A stretch of DNA of 39,409 bases, taken from the NCBI GenBank assembly GCA_001931905.2, contig MSJI02000280.1, positions 1 to 39,409 of the forward strand, written 5' to 3'. Of this stretch, positions 1-10,541 are shown piece by piece. How positions within the stretch are numbered: the first letter of the stretch is position 1; every line of letters starts with the position of its first letter. Below the pieces are notes generated by a model. It was not told the origin of the DNA, did no database searches, and worked only from the letters and a program-made list of their open reading frames with translations. The stretch comes from Cladosporium sp. IMV 00045 (Eukaryota; Ascomycota; Dothideomycetes; Cladosporiales; Cladosporiaceae). The position numbers were made by a program, and so were the translations under genes.

Positions 1-523
1 TTTTTTGGTTTTGATTAGCTTTGTGGGTTTGTTTCTGACTGAATTACGTTTTGGCTTGAGTCTGTTTTTTGAAGCACATGCACGCCTGGAAGGTCCAACT
101 TGAAGTTCCGAAGTGATGAAGTCGAATGACGTTTCGGTTCGCGATGATCCCAGCTGGGTGGGAAGGGGATCTGGCATGCTCGGATCCCGGGTGAAGATTT
201 AATTACATGTGATTTTGTTACCTTTTAGAGGTCTACATTTATATTACCACAGGATTTATGAATGAGCATGTATGCGAAGATACGCGAATGAGGCCTGGAG
301 TGTTTGAAAGGCGAAGTGATACGTTCTACAATTAACGTTAGGGTACATTCGGGCAAACACCAAGGGAATGAATGCACCGAGCAGGCTCGATTCCTTCCAT
401 CCGCCGTCTTGTTTGGGAAAGAGCCATGAAAGGGCCATCTAGATTCTCAAAACCTTCATGAAATTGTCTCTATGGAGAATCATACAGCCACCACTAAAGA
501 CGGACACATTCAAAGGCAGACCA
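1..523. other. Left edge, no gene recognised
   Basis: No open frame here reads like a conserved protein. The stretch holds the downstream side of the Na+/H+ exchanger gene, whose stop codon lies at 524-526, and AT-richer sequence. Its 3' UTR probably ends here. Nothing else is visible. Confidence 0.5.
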
Positions 524-2725
524 CTACTGCCCCCCACCACCACCACCACTTGCCCCCGCACCACCACCGCCCTGATGCCCACCGTGATGATGACCCCTCC
601 CAGAACCACCAGGATCGAGCAACAAATGCGGTTTCAAAAACCCCTCATCCAACCTATTGAACAGACTCCCCGCGTCCTCGCTCGTCGCGTTCAGAATCGA
701 ATTAAACGCCCCCCTCGCCGTGAGATGCGAGTGCTGATCGCCTCCCGCCGCTCCTGCAGCGGGCGCGCTCGTCCGCGCGCCCGCTACGGGGTAGGGGTTG
801 TTGGTGTCGAGTTCGGGGTGGGGTGGTTTTTGCGGGGAACGACGAGCCGAGGGCGGGAGGTCGAGTTCGTTGTCATCTTCTTCGTCTGAGGGCAGGGCGC
901 TGTCGTCGTCGTCTTGGTGCAGGAGGCCTTGCTCTGCGGCGCTTTGGGCGTTGGCGCGGCCGCGTGAGCTATTCCGGCGGTTGAATTCGGGCGGGAAGGG
1001 GGGACTGCCGCTCGCGTTGCCTGTGCTATAGGTTGTTGTCGCGCGGGAGTTGGAGCGGTTGCGCGCGGCGCTGTCGACGTTGTCGAGGTCGTAGTTGCCG
1101 TTCATGCCGCCGCTGGAGGGTTTGGGCGTGTGCCCGAAGGCTTTGCCGTTTTTGCGCGAGTAGGCGCTGGAGTTGGGGACGGGCTCGATGTCGAATTCGT
1201 CGTCCGAGTCGATTTCTTCCACCACGCCGGTGCGGATCTTGAGGATTTCCAGCATGCGGCTGGTGGTGCCGCCGAAAATGATGACGGTCAGCACAACCAC
1301 GACCAGCACGGTTGCACGCAGAGCATAGCCATTTTGAGTTCCTCCAAGGCCTTCGGCTAGGGCGACACCGACAGCTCCACGTAGACCGGCCCAGAAAATC
1401 ATGATCTTCCAGTTGATAGGAATCTCCTCTGCGGCCTCTTGACCGCGTCGCTTTGCGCGGTATCGAAGGAACCAATTCACTAGGCCGGCTAAGGGGAAGA
1501 CGGCGCACCAGCGAGCAACGCAGATTCCAATGATGGTGACGAGGATAAACAGAGGCTTGTACTCGAGTCCGGTTGATGTGAACAGTGAGAGTCCCAGATA
1601 GATGAAGATGAAGTTTTCCGATAACTGGGACATTAGCGAGAAGACGAATTTAGTCGTAAGCTGGGTTCGTCTTGACATGTTGTGATAAGCGTAGTGTTTA
1701 AGGCAGATGCCGCAGAACAGAAGAGACACGATTCCTGTTGACAGTCAGTTACGTTTCCTAGCCTCGTGATAGCATTCCAACATACCACTCATATGGATCG
1801 CGTTTGCGAAGAAGTAGCTGGCGTATGCAATCAAGAAGATCAAACAACTTTCAATCTTCGGGTCTCTTCTCACGTGAGTGAACTTGAGTAACAGACTTGT
1901 TGCAATTCCGACCACGACACCGATAGCCACACTGCCAAAGAAAACGAGCATGAACACGCCGATCGATTCGAAGAGACTCAGAATCGTCAGCTTTCCAGCT
2001 TCTGCGCCAGGCCTGTATCTCTGCGCCGTCTCGAATAAGACGATCGCAATTGCATCGTTCAAAATGGACTCGCCAAAGATGATGGTGTATAGTTTGGGAT
2101 CGACTTTGTAAGTGTTGAAAATGGCGAGGATGGTCACAGGATCCGTGGCACTCAAGGTCGCGCCTACGCTCAGAGCTTCGACGAAACTGATGTCCAGGCC
2201 TTCCAGAGGGATGCGTGTCCACAGCCACAATATCACACCCAGAACAAGCGCAGATATAAAAGTTCCAGCAAAAGCGAAGGTCAGAATTGTGCCAATGTTG
2301 CGGAAGAAGTTGGCCTGCCTCCTTCGTCAGCCAGGGTATCTGCATGTCTGATAATCCGATCAACCTACCTGATGCAATTCGTATCCACTCGCCAAAATGA
2401 TAGGCGGTAGCAGCAGGTTGAAGAAGAACTGATAGTCGAAACTAACAGCATCCAACACACTGGTAACGACGGTCAAGCGCAAGATCAATCCCACCACCAT
2501 TCCGGCGAAGATGGACACCACCGTCTCGTGTACCGCCTGGATTTTTTTGCTCTGCAAGACATAACTGGTGAAGAAGGCGACGATCAAGAGGATGATGAGG
2601 ATGAGCAGGGCCCAGGAGGAGAAGATCTCCTTCTGGCCTGCATCGGGGTCTTCGGTGTCGTCGGGGTCGGAAGCATCGCGGCGCAAGAGCTCGAAGGCGG
2701 CGCTGCTGATGGTGCCGATGGCCAT
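524..2725 (-). CDS. NHX1: Na+(K+)/H+ exchanger, NHX1 type (endosomal/vacuolar CPA1 antiporter)
   Basis: Monovalent cation/proton antiporter expected in late endosome, prevacuole and vacuole membranes, where it controls luminal pH and ion storage. The spliced model has three exons (2725-2369, 2314-1786, 1734-524) and two introns (2315-2368, 1735-1785) with clean GT-AG borders, giving 698 aa. Family landmarks are visible: the amiloride-site segment FFNLLLPPIILASGYEL (about 101-117), a TDP motif (about 176-178), GESILND with the N-D ion-site pair (about 200-206), the segment MSGIVSLLFCGI restored exactly by splicing intron 2, and FWAGLRGAVGVALAEG further on. About 12 membrane segments are followed by a long polar, Ser/Asp-rich cytosolic tail ending in a Gly/His-rich run. 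The ATG at 2725 gives a short N-terminus before the first membrane helix. The gene diverges from the sugar permease gene. Family assignment is firm; exact localisation is inferred from homology. Confidence 0.93.
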
Positions 2726-3456
2726 TCTGGCGGGTTGGGAGCAGTTTTATGTCGCCCGCATGCTCTGTCGGACAGGAGGTGGACTTGGCGGGGCAGGTGG
2801 GAGGAGCGTTGGTCAATGGGTCGCGCGGTCGAGTGTAGGGCTGATGCCAGGTGTCGGGTGGAGGCAGGTGTCGCGGAGGAGAGAGGGCGCGCGTGATCGC
2901 AAAGGCAGGTGGCCTTGATTGGAAGAGAGCGAAGAGGACTGGTAAGGTAGCTATAGTCACAAGACGCTGTCCCGCGGCGTCGAAGATTGGATATAGCAGG
3001 TGATTTGAGGTGGTGTTGCTAGGAACGAGTCTCTTGAAGCCCAAGTCGTCCCTGCAGCCTTGTCCAGGCCTCCTCAATCATCACCTCCGCAAAGCTGCTG
3101 GATCAAGGTGATGAAGGTTCTTCCCGTCGGTTAGCCTCAAGGCACGGGACGCTGCTGCCGGGAGCGGGAGCTAAGATCTGGAAGTGACGTGTGGTTGACG
3201 ATCGAATGGGGATCTGAGATTGGAGACAGACTGGAAGCGAGAGCAGAGACGGCACGGAGAGAGGAAGAAGAAGCTGAAGGCTGGCACGAGGCTCTTTCGC
3301 TGCATGCACCAGCGCCTGACTATACCTCACTAACCGCTGTCATTTCCTCACTACTGACCCGTGTGTGCATGAAGTGTATGTACTCATCACTTCTTCCACT
3401 GCTATATTCCTCACCGCATCTCAACGGACAAGAGTGTGAAGCACAACAGGCTTATA

Positions 3457-3520
3457 CCTGCCTGTTTGCATGCCTGCCTGCCTGTTTGCATGCCTGCATG
3501 CCTGCCTGCCTGCCTGTCTC
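3457..3520. repeat. TGCC/CCTG microsatellite in the NHX1/permease intergenic region
   Basis: A run of imperfect TGCC units with a higher-order 20-bp pattern in which TGCCTGCCTGTTTGCA recurs. It lies in the 1.23-kb space (2726-3955) between the two divergent transporter genes, so it may be in either 5' UTR or promoter. I see no gene in that space. A pyrimidine-rich stretch at about 3860-3900 lies just upstream of the permease start. Confidence 0.7.
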
Positions 3521-3955
3521 ACGCCACGCCACTCTCCCGGCAGCATCACCAAACGTCTCCCTCTCGCGCTTTGTTTGCTCGGCTCACGCCGTCCTTGCTC
3601 TCTGTCGTTGACGCCATCGACTTTTTCACTCCCAGTGCAGACCCGTGAGACCTCGACCCCCGAACTGCTACGTCTGCACCTAGTTCACAAGCGTCCCGGT
3701 GATTGTTCACTGGTGATGCGCATCATTCGCCGCTCCAGCAACCAGATCTGAGCAGGACCCAGATAGATCGCCGTCCCACGCTCCACCTCATTCGTCCTTG
3801 CACCTCGCCTCTGGCCGCTCTTCGCCTCGCAAAAACGTTTGTTCTTGGTCTCTTCCCTGAGATTACTTTTTTTTTTCTTGTTTGTTTTCTACTTTCATCC
3901 TATCCGAACATCTCATCTGCCTGCCCTCTCCAGCAGGACGTCTCCCTGCGCCATA

Positions 3956-6013
3956 ATGGGCGAATCCTCGCCTGCCGACCAGCACAATTCTGCTTCACAC
4001 TCGAGGAACACCTCACACGACAGACCTTCGCTTAACATTCGCCAACCTGATCACGACTCCGAGGCCCACTCCCCCGCTAAGCGAGCTCCCAAAAGTGTCC
4101 TCAAGAAAAGAAGTGCCGACGAGCATACTGCGCTCCTGGCCAGTCAGCGAGAGCAATATGGAGACCCATTGAACCGTGGCGTGGACGATGAAGACACAGA
4201 TTATTTTGGCGATGAGGAAGACTGGCAGGAGTCCAAGAGCACGTGGTACATGATATTGCTGACATTGGCGATTGGAGGGTGAGTGATATCCTGTATCATT
4301 GATCCTTTCAATGGCTGGACTGACACTGATAACATCTACAGTCTTCAAATTGGCTGGTCTGTAGAGCTTTCGAACGGCTCACCCTACTTGCTCGGACTGG
4401 GAATCAGCAAGTCTTTCCTCGCTTTCGTCTGGATAGCTGGACCTCTATCAGGTACCCTGGTGCAGCCATATGTCGGCTCCAAGTCTGACCGTTGCCGCTC
4501 ACCTTTCGGCAAACGTCGCCCTTTCATGATCGGAGGTGCCGCTGCTACCATCGTCTCGCTCTGCGCATTGGCCTGGGCGAGAGAAATGATCGGAGGCATC
4601 CTTCAGCTTTTCGGTGTGGCAAGAGAGAGTGAAGCAACTCGCATCACAACTACCGTCTTTGCCGTCTTGATGATTTACGTCCTGGATTTCAGTATCAATG
4701 TCATCCAGGCTGCTATCCGTGCATTCATCGTTGACCAGGCGCCAACCCACCAGCAAGACACTGCCAACGCATGGGCTTCTCGCATGACCGGCGTGGGCAA
4801 CATCATCGGCTATCTGTTCGGCTACGTCGACCTCCCGCGCTACCTGTGGTTCTTCGGAAACACGCAGTTTAAGATCCTGTGCGTTATCGCGAGTGCAGCC
4901 ATGGCTCTCACGCTCTCCATCACCTGCATATTCTGCCCAGAGCGCGATCCACGCAAGGATGGACCACCGCCGGACCAGGAGACCGGCTTGTTCGCATTCT
5001 TCAAAGGACTTTACCACTCCATGCAGAAGCTGCCTTTGCAAATTAAAGCGATCTGCTGGGTTCAATTCTTTGCCTGGATCGGATGGTTCCCCTTCCTCTT
5101 CTACATCACGACCTACATCGGCGAGATCTACGCTCAGCCGATTCTTGCAGAGCACCCTGGCATGACCGACCAAGAGATCGACGCGGTGTACCAAGAAGGC
5201 ACTCGAGTGGGCACCTTCGCTCTGCTTATCTTCGCGCTAACCACCTTCACCTCAAGCGTCGTCCTTCCCTTCATCGTCGCCAGCACCTATGAGGACCCCG
5301 ACTCCCAGACCACCGGCGCAATGACACCTGGACCCATGACTCCCGGAGCTATGACGCCCGGCCGCCTCACTCCTGGGCCCATGACTCCTGGCGCTAAGAC
5401 CCCAGGCGGAACGGCCAAGGATAACTACTTTGCCTACACGCCCGCCAACCGCAACGCCTCCTTCATCTCCACAGGAGGCAACAAGCTCCGCCAGCGCGCG
5501 CCAAAAATGGACATAGGATGGCTTACTTTGCGCCGCGCCTGGCTGCTGAGCCACATCCTCTTCGCCGCCCTCTGCTGGTCGACCTTCTTCGTTCGCGACG
5601 CCAGAGGCGGCATCGTCCTCGTCGGCGCTATCGGCGTCCCCTGGGCAATGACGAACTGGGCGCCTTTCGCCCTCATCGCAGGCGAGATCAGCAAGCGCGA
5701 GAACATCCGCCGCGGCCTCATCGAGCCGCCGCCAACGAGGGAAGGCGAAATGCTGGCGCGCGGCGAGGATCCCTCCGAGGGCGCAGATCAGGCCGGTGTC
5801 GTTCTGGGAATCCACAATGTCTCCATCGCCGCGCCTCAGGTCATCGCCACCCTCGTAAGCTCGCTCATCTTCAAGTTCCTGCAGAAACCACGCGGTAGTC
5901 TCGGTGATGATTCTGTGGCTTGGGTGTTGCGATTCGGCGGTCTGGCTGCGCTGATCGCGTCGTACATGACTTCCAGGGTCAAGGAGGAGGCTGAGGAGGA
6001 GAGGGAGGAGTGA
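3956..6013 (+). CDS. Sucrose/alpha-glucoside proton symporter, SLC45/GPH type (Sut1-like)
   Basis: Major facilitator importing disaccharides (sucrose, maltose-type alpha-glucosides) with protons at the plasma membrane, similar to fission yeast Sut1 and plant SUC/SUT carriers. Two exons (3956-4278 and 4342-6013) separated by a 63-bp GT-AG intron give 664 aa. The splice joins TLAIGG to LQIGWSVELSNGSPYLLG (about 109-126), the hallmark first helix of the family. The loop DRCRSPFGKRRP (about 157-168) is the conserved motif between helices 2 and 3. The N-terminal ~95 residues are hydrophilic and acidic. The central cytosolic loop carries six tandem five-residue TPG repeats (residues 435-464). The C-terminus is a highly charged Glu-rich tail. 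The ATG at 3956 is chosen because upstream sequence in frame is pyrimidine-rich leader; an ATG at 3839 in the same frame is a less likely start. The substrate is inferred from the family. Confidence 0.9.
5321..5410 (+). repeat. Six tandem 15-bp units encoding Met-Thr-Pro-Gly-X in the permease loop
   Basis: Coding minisatellite of six units, each reading roughly M-T-P-G-P/A, with the fourth changed to L-T-P-G and the sixth to K-T-P-G. Third-codon positions vary between units (ACA/ACT/ACG/ACC; CCT/CCC/CCA), so the array is not freshly expanded. Each unit holds a Thr-Pro site, the minimal target of proline-directed kinases. It falls in the hydrophilic loop between the two halves of the transporter. 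Confidence 0.9.
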
Positions 6014-6629
6014 GGTAGTGAGATGGCTGCATGACCTGACTATCCATCGCTTCGGCAAGAGTGCCTTCTCGGCAACGATACGCCTTTGGATATTTTGACG
6101 ACCATTACCCACGCAAGCGACGAAAACTCGCAACGAACTGCACGACCTATCCTACCTACCACAACAGGGCCCTGTTCCCATTATGGGGTCACGAAGGGGA
6201 CCCAAGGGCCAGTAGAAAGACAGCAAGGCCCTTAGCTTTCGATGCCTAAGCATCTCTAGCACCACGCAACACACCTTCCAGATTCCTCTCAAACGACGTT
6301 ACGGAAGGCAAGGAAGATGGAGAAAGTCCGTACACTATTAGCATAGCATGCATGAAGCAACGGCGTCTTTGATCTTGATTCTCTCTCTCCAATAACTGAT
6401 ACTGTTTCCAAACTTTTTGTTTTCGCCTTTTCCCTTGTCTGGACCTCCCTTCACTTCGCCGAGGAGTCTGGAATGAATTCAGGTGAACTAATGGTCCGTT
6501 CTGTGAGGCGTCGCATGCCCATCGATTGCGTCCCTCTGGATTCCATGGAAGCTAGATCATCGCCTGCGCAAGCCTGTCCTCGAGGAGTAATTCGAGCCAT
6601 GTTCTCTTCAGGCAAGGTAGGTACCTATG
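6014..6629. other. Intergenic region 3' of the permease, no gene seen
   Basis: Non-coding as far as I can tell. It holds the permease 3' flank and the left approach to the duplicated block. Short open frames are present but read as low-information, proline-rich translations. Confidence 0.5.
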
Positions 6630-6779
6630 TACATGTAGTCAATTGTCTCTTGAGACACGAACCGATGCACTTTCTCCACCTTGTCAATCCGTCAAAGGGG
6701 AACCCATTCCCCATCAAACACCCCAACGACCAAACTGAGCCCCCATCCCGCTCGCCATCCCCTCGAAGCCCCCCTCGCC

Positions 6780-7232
6780 TCACACTCCCTCCCACTCCCC
6801 ATATAAAACCCAAACCAAAATCCTCACCACCCCACACCCCACAGCCAAAACCCCCACCCCCTTCCCACCCGCCACCGCCGCCACCTTCAGCCCCCACAGC
6901 AACACGACATCCCACCTCTTCGCGTCCAGAGCCCAGACCGGAAAATCCTCCCGACGCTCTAACTCCCAACCGAAGAAACCCCAGCAGATGTACAGGCCTA
7001 GGGCGCCGCTTAGGTGGGATTTTGTGCTTTCGCTGATGGGTTGTTGGGGTTTTAGGAGGGTGGGAAGGGAGTGGGATACGAGGTTGAGGAGTGGGAGGAC
7101 TAGGGTGCTGCTTAGGTGGTGGAGGGTGTAGAGGAGGAGGGTGACGAGGAGTGTGAGGGTTGTTATTCGGAGGGTTTGCGAGAGGGGGGAGAGGGGGGTG
7201 TGCGGTGGGGTGGGTTTGCGGTTTGAGGGCAT
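6780..7232 (-). CDS. Small membrane protein, unit A copy
   Basis: Predicted 150-residue protein that I do not recognise. A short Pro/Ser-rich N-terminus precedes a long hydrophobic segment (about 23-55), a second one (about 76-92, YICWGFFGW) and a third hydrophobic region (about 107-145), so three or four membrane passes are likely. A charged stretch with WELERREDFPVWALDA lies between the last two. The best evidence that it is a gene is its conservation as an intact, same-length frame in unit B (12329-12763), with substitutions mostly conservative. The C-terminal dozen residues differ between copies. No intron is evident. Function is unknown; it has the look of a small organelle or ER membrane protein, but nothing in the sequence decides this. 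Confidence 0.55.
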   Translation of the reverse strand: MPSNRKPTPPHTPLSPLSQTLRITTLTLLVTLLLYTLHHLSSTLVLPLLNLVSHSLPTLLKPQQPISESTKSHLSGALGLYICWGFFGWELERREDFPVWALDAKRWDVVLLWGLKVAAVAGGKGVGVLAVGCGVVRILVWVLYGEWEGV

Positions 7233-8346
7233 GGTGGGATGGGTTGGGTGTGTTGATTTTGGTTATTAGAGAGCGGCAAGTTTGGTCCTTTTTTGTGGGT
7301 GAATAGTCGGAGTGGTTGGGTGCTCGTCGTGATGTGACTTTGGTTTTGTGTTGGGTGCTGTCAAGTCATCATTGATGTTGTGTAATCAATCGTCGGCTGT
7401 GACGTTGGGGAAATGGTTTGTGAATGGGTTGACCAATACATGCACTGAAGTTGCTGTCGTATCGTTCGCCCACGAAGGCAAACTTCGAGGGATCATGCTA
7501 CTCAGGTTAGTGCAAGTTTAGAGGGCGATGGCTTCGCACTAGATGCCGGATTATGTACCGTATCGTTCGATAGAAGTGAGCCTTGGGCGGTAAATGAATG
7601 GCTGAAAGGTGATGTTTGTGAATGACGAAGACGACAAGCATACAAATTTCGCCACTACATGTATAGATGAAAGGATTGAAAACGAGTTCTGATGTCATGC
7701 TATGGACGCGACCAAAAGCTTTCGGAATTCTGGCTCAATTGCCATATCTATATTATTAATTGAGCCAAGTAGTCCATCAAATAGAGCTGACATACGGGCT
7801 CGTACGTCTTATGGAAAACTGACTTGACGATACGTTGACCACGCGGTGAAGTTGTTTGCTGCAGGCAGATTGCATGTGTGTAGCACCCTTTTCGATAACG
7901 GATTAGCTAATCTGCCTACCGACGAGCGGCGAAGTTGCAGAGACGATCGTGTACGCTGTATCGTCGACGACGATCCACTCGCAGATCTGAGATTGTCAAA
8001 CAGGTGCAAGCGTTGCTTCAAATCGTTTGCTAACTCCGGGCAAAGCGGTTCGATTCATACTGTTAGACAGTTGCAGGGTACTTAGCATATATTGCTGGAT
8101 GTAGAAAGTGCTTCAGTAAAGAACAGAAAGTCCAAGAAACACCAGAACATGACCATCACCGCTGGTTTTTGAACCCATTCAATGCGCTCGAGATGTGCAT
8201 TGTTATCAGCCGTCAATACTGGCAGGATACGCCTCTCAGATATGAATAAAGTCCAACGTTGCAACCCTTCCCCTTCTATAGAGACATTCCAAAGTTTTGA
8301 TAGCAGACGACAGCCAATTTTCAGATTTCGACATCTGCTTTCGACG
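7233..8346. other. Intergenic region between membrane protein and Ser-Pro protein, unit A
   Basis: About 1.1 kb separating two divergent genes. It is recognisably homologous to 12764-13755 in unit B but shows many substitutions and small indels, and frames are not conserved between the copies. I read it as promoter and 5' UTR sequence. No RNA gene was recognised. Confidence 0.5.
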
Positions 8347-10269
8347 ATGCATCAACAGCCTTTCCGGCGGTCCAAGAGACAGACAACGATGCCGAGATTA
8401 GCTCATTCGAGCGGAGGGTAGGTATGATGTTGGGAAGGAATATGTAGGGCGATACTGATCGATGCCAGGAGTTCGAAAGAGCCGCGAGACGATGTGGCAC
8501 GATCGGGCTCTACGCCGCCGATGGGTGTTTTTGATACCAATAACACGAGCCAGAGGGCTGCCGCCAGCGAGACTATTGATGATGATGCAGAGCTGGAGGA
8601 CATCGACGCTCATGACCACGATGCGGAGATCCAAGAAGGCATCGAATATGCGTCCAACAGAGCTTCTCCGAGCAAAAGCTGGTATGGTGTGTCCAGTCGA
8701 GCGACGGATGATAGCACGCGAACAGCTCAAAAACCTCACTCTGCTACCGCACACGATACGCCACCAGCAAGCCTCGCATTTGGCCCAACTTCATCTTTGA
8801 GTTCATTCGACATCTCGCCCTTGAATTCATCAGACGTCAGTTTTGAGCTCTTTGAAGCCCCACCAGGTTGTAAAGGAGAGGTGGATAACATTGCCACCGA
8901 ATTGTGTGGCAGTCCCCGCCGCAAGAAAGCGCACAACAACGATGAGGGTCATGGCAACAGGAAGGGTCCGTTTCAGAGACTGCTCGAAGATGAGCCAAAT
9001 TACCCAAGATCGCTGTGTGCGAATAGATGCGACAAGGGCAAGGAGAGGGCGGTCCAGCTGCAGATTGATGATTTGCGCGGAAAGTTGGATGAACTGAGCA
9101 AGCGATTTGCGCAGTTTTCGGGGAATCAGAAGGGCAGAGGAGCAGGGAATGCTCCAAATCCTCCCACCGAGAGTCGAACCACCGAGGACAATGAGCAGGA
9201 TACCCATTCGGGATTCCGCAAAGATGAGCTGGAAAGCAATCTCAGACGCCTCGAAACAACTACTTTGGTAAACTCGAAGTTGCTGAAAGAGGACGTCGCA
9301 AGTCTTGGCGATGGGCAGCAGCGTCTTCTGACAATGTTCGAATCGAACAGGCGTGAGCTGCTGAAGTTGAAAAGGGTGCTCCTATACGCTAGGTTGAATG
9401 AGAACGAGGAAGATGCATTTTCCCGTGCTGACAGGCCAGGTCTTCTCCACAGAGAGGAACCCGAAGAGCCCGAGGACAAAGAGTCAAGCCTGATCTCTCG
9501 CCGCAACGCGATCGATCCGGACATTCAATCCGACTTTCCAGAACCTGACCACGCCGGGCCATCTAGGGATCCTCAAATGCTGAGCCCAAACGAAGATAGC
9601 CTCGACTATTTCTCCTGGTCGTGGCCAAGAACCGGCGCTGCAGAATCCGAGCCATCTGCGCACTCAGTGGCCGATCTCGCTTCTTGTCCAACTGCCTATG
9701 CGTCTCGAGAAACCGAGTCAAGATACCCAGAAACGTCTCCGCGAACCGAGAGCCAACGTCAGAGATCGAATCTCCTTTTGCATTCCCGCAGCGGTAGATT
9801 TCGAATCCCTCATCGGACGAGAGCAGATCTTCCCGAAAGCCCCAGCACAGCGTCCAAGAGACCCAAACGAGAACATGGCCACGACCATGAGTCGCTGCCA
9901 CAGCCTTACCTGACGAGTCCGGCGATCAGCCCGCGTTCTCATGATTTGCCTTCTCCTGCTGAAGTCCCAGATCACGGGATGCTCGCACAGGCAAGTCCGC
10001 CTATCAGCCCACTGCTTCGAACCGTGCTATCTGCTGTTGGAATTCCAGATCACGAAATGCTCTCGCCCTCGAGCCCCATGGCGCGGCCGGCACTCGACGA
10101 GTTCGGAAGACGAGATTCCGATGACTTTTTTGCCGGGAGGAGTAATGTGTTTCTACCTATGACGCCAGAATGGTGTGCCTACCACGCCCGCCAACATCCG
10201 CATGGTTGCGAGTCGGTTGAGAACTGTGTGACCTGTCAGAGTCATGGGCATGGTAGGTCTCGGTCGTGA
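8347..10269 (+). CDS. Unrecognised Ser-Pro-rich coiled-coil protein with Cys/His tail, unit A copy
   Basis: Two exons (8347-8417, 8469-10269) with a 51-bp GT-AG intron give 623 aa. The start and intron are supported by comparison: the paralogue in unit B has the same start (MHQQPF), the same exon-1 length and an intron at the same place and phase. I know no family for it. Visible parts are an acidic Asp/Glu patch (about 60-80), a SPLNSSDVxFELFEAPPG block (about 140-157), a first helix-forming segment (QIDDLRGKLDELSKRF, about 222-237), and a highly conserved helical core (about 276-340) rich in Leu/Glu/Lys that looks coiled-coil. Next come a long disordered Ser-Pro-rich region with a twice-used PDHxML...SP motif, and a C-terminal tail MTPEWCAxHARxHPHGC...CxxCxSHGH (about 588-618). 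The tail spacing of Cys and His suggests a zinc-binding knuckle. A nuclear or scaffold role is conceivable but unproven. Its 3' end converges with arginase. Confidence 0.72.
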
Positions 10270-10541
10270 CTGACTGATGGATCCTGCAAGGGTGAATATC
10301 TGGAGTTGTCGTGCTGAGCGTGGTTTTGGGCGGTATCCTTGTGTTGAAGCTCTTGCGAGCGCTCGATTAGATCTTAGTAGACGTAGTCTAATCTAATTGT
10401 TCTTCTTTTGATACTCCAAAGCCTGAAAGACGGCTCTTTTCCAAAACCCTTCAGTAACGCCAGTATAATCCCTCATGATCCATTTTTCATACGAGCAAGC
10501 ACAGTGCTGCCCACCTGTGCTCGCAGCATGCGCCTCTCCCT

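Noticed and set aside
458..1360. Several plus-strand frames rich in Pro, Arg and Ser opposite NHX1
   Set aside because: They are antisense images of the low-complexity exchanger tail and share its codon periodicity.
8030..8070. GGTTCGATTC resembling a tRNA B box in unit A
   Set aside because: No matching A box or cloverleaf arms, and unit B lacks the motif.
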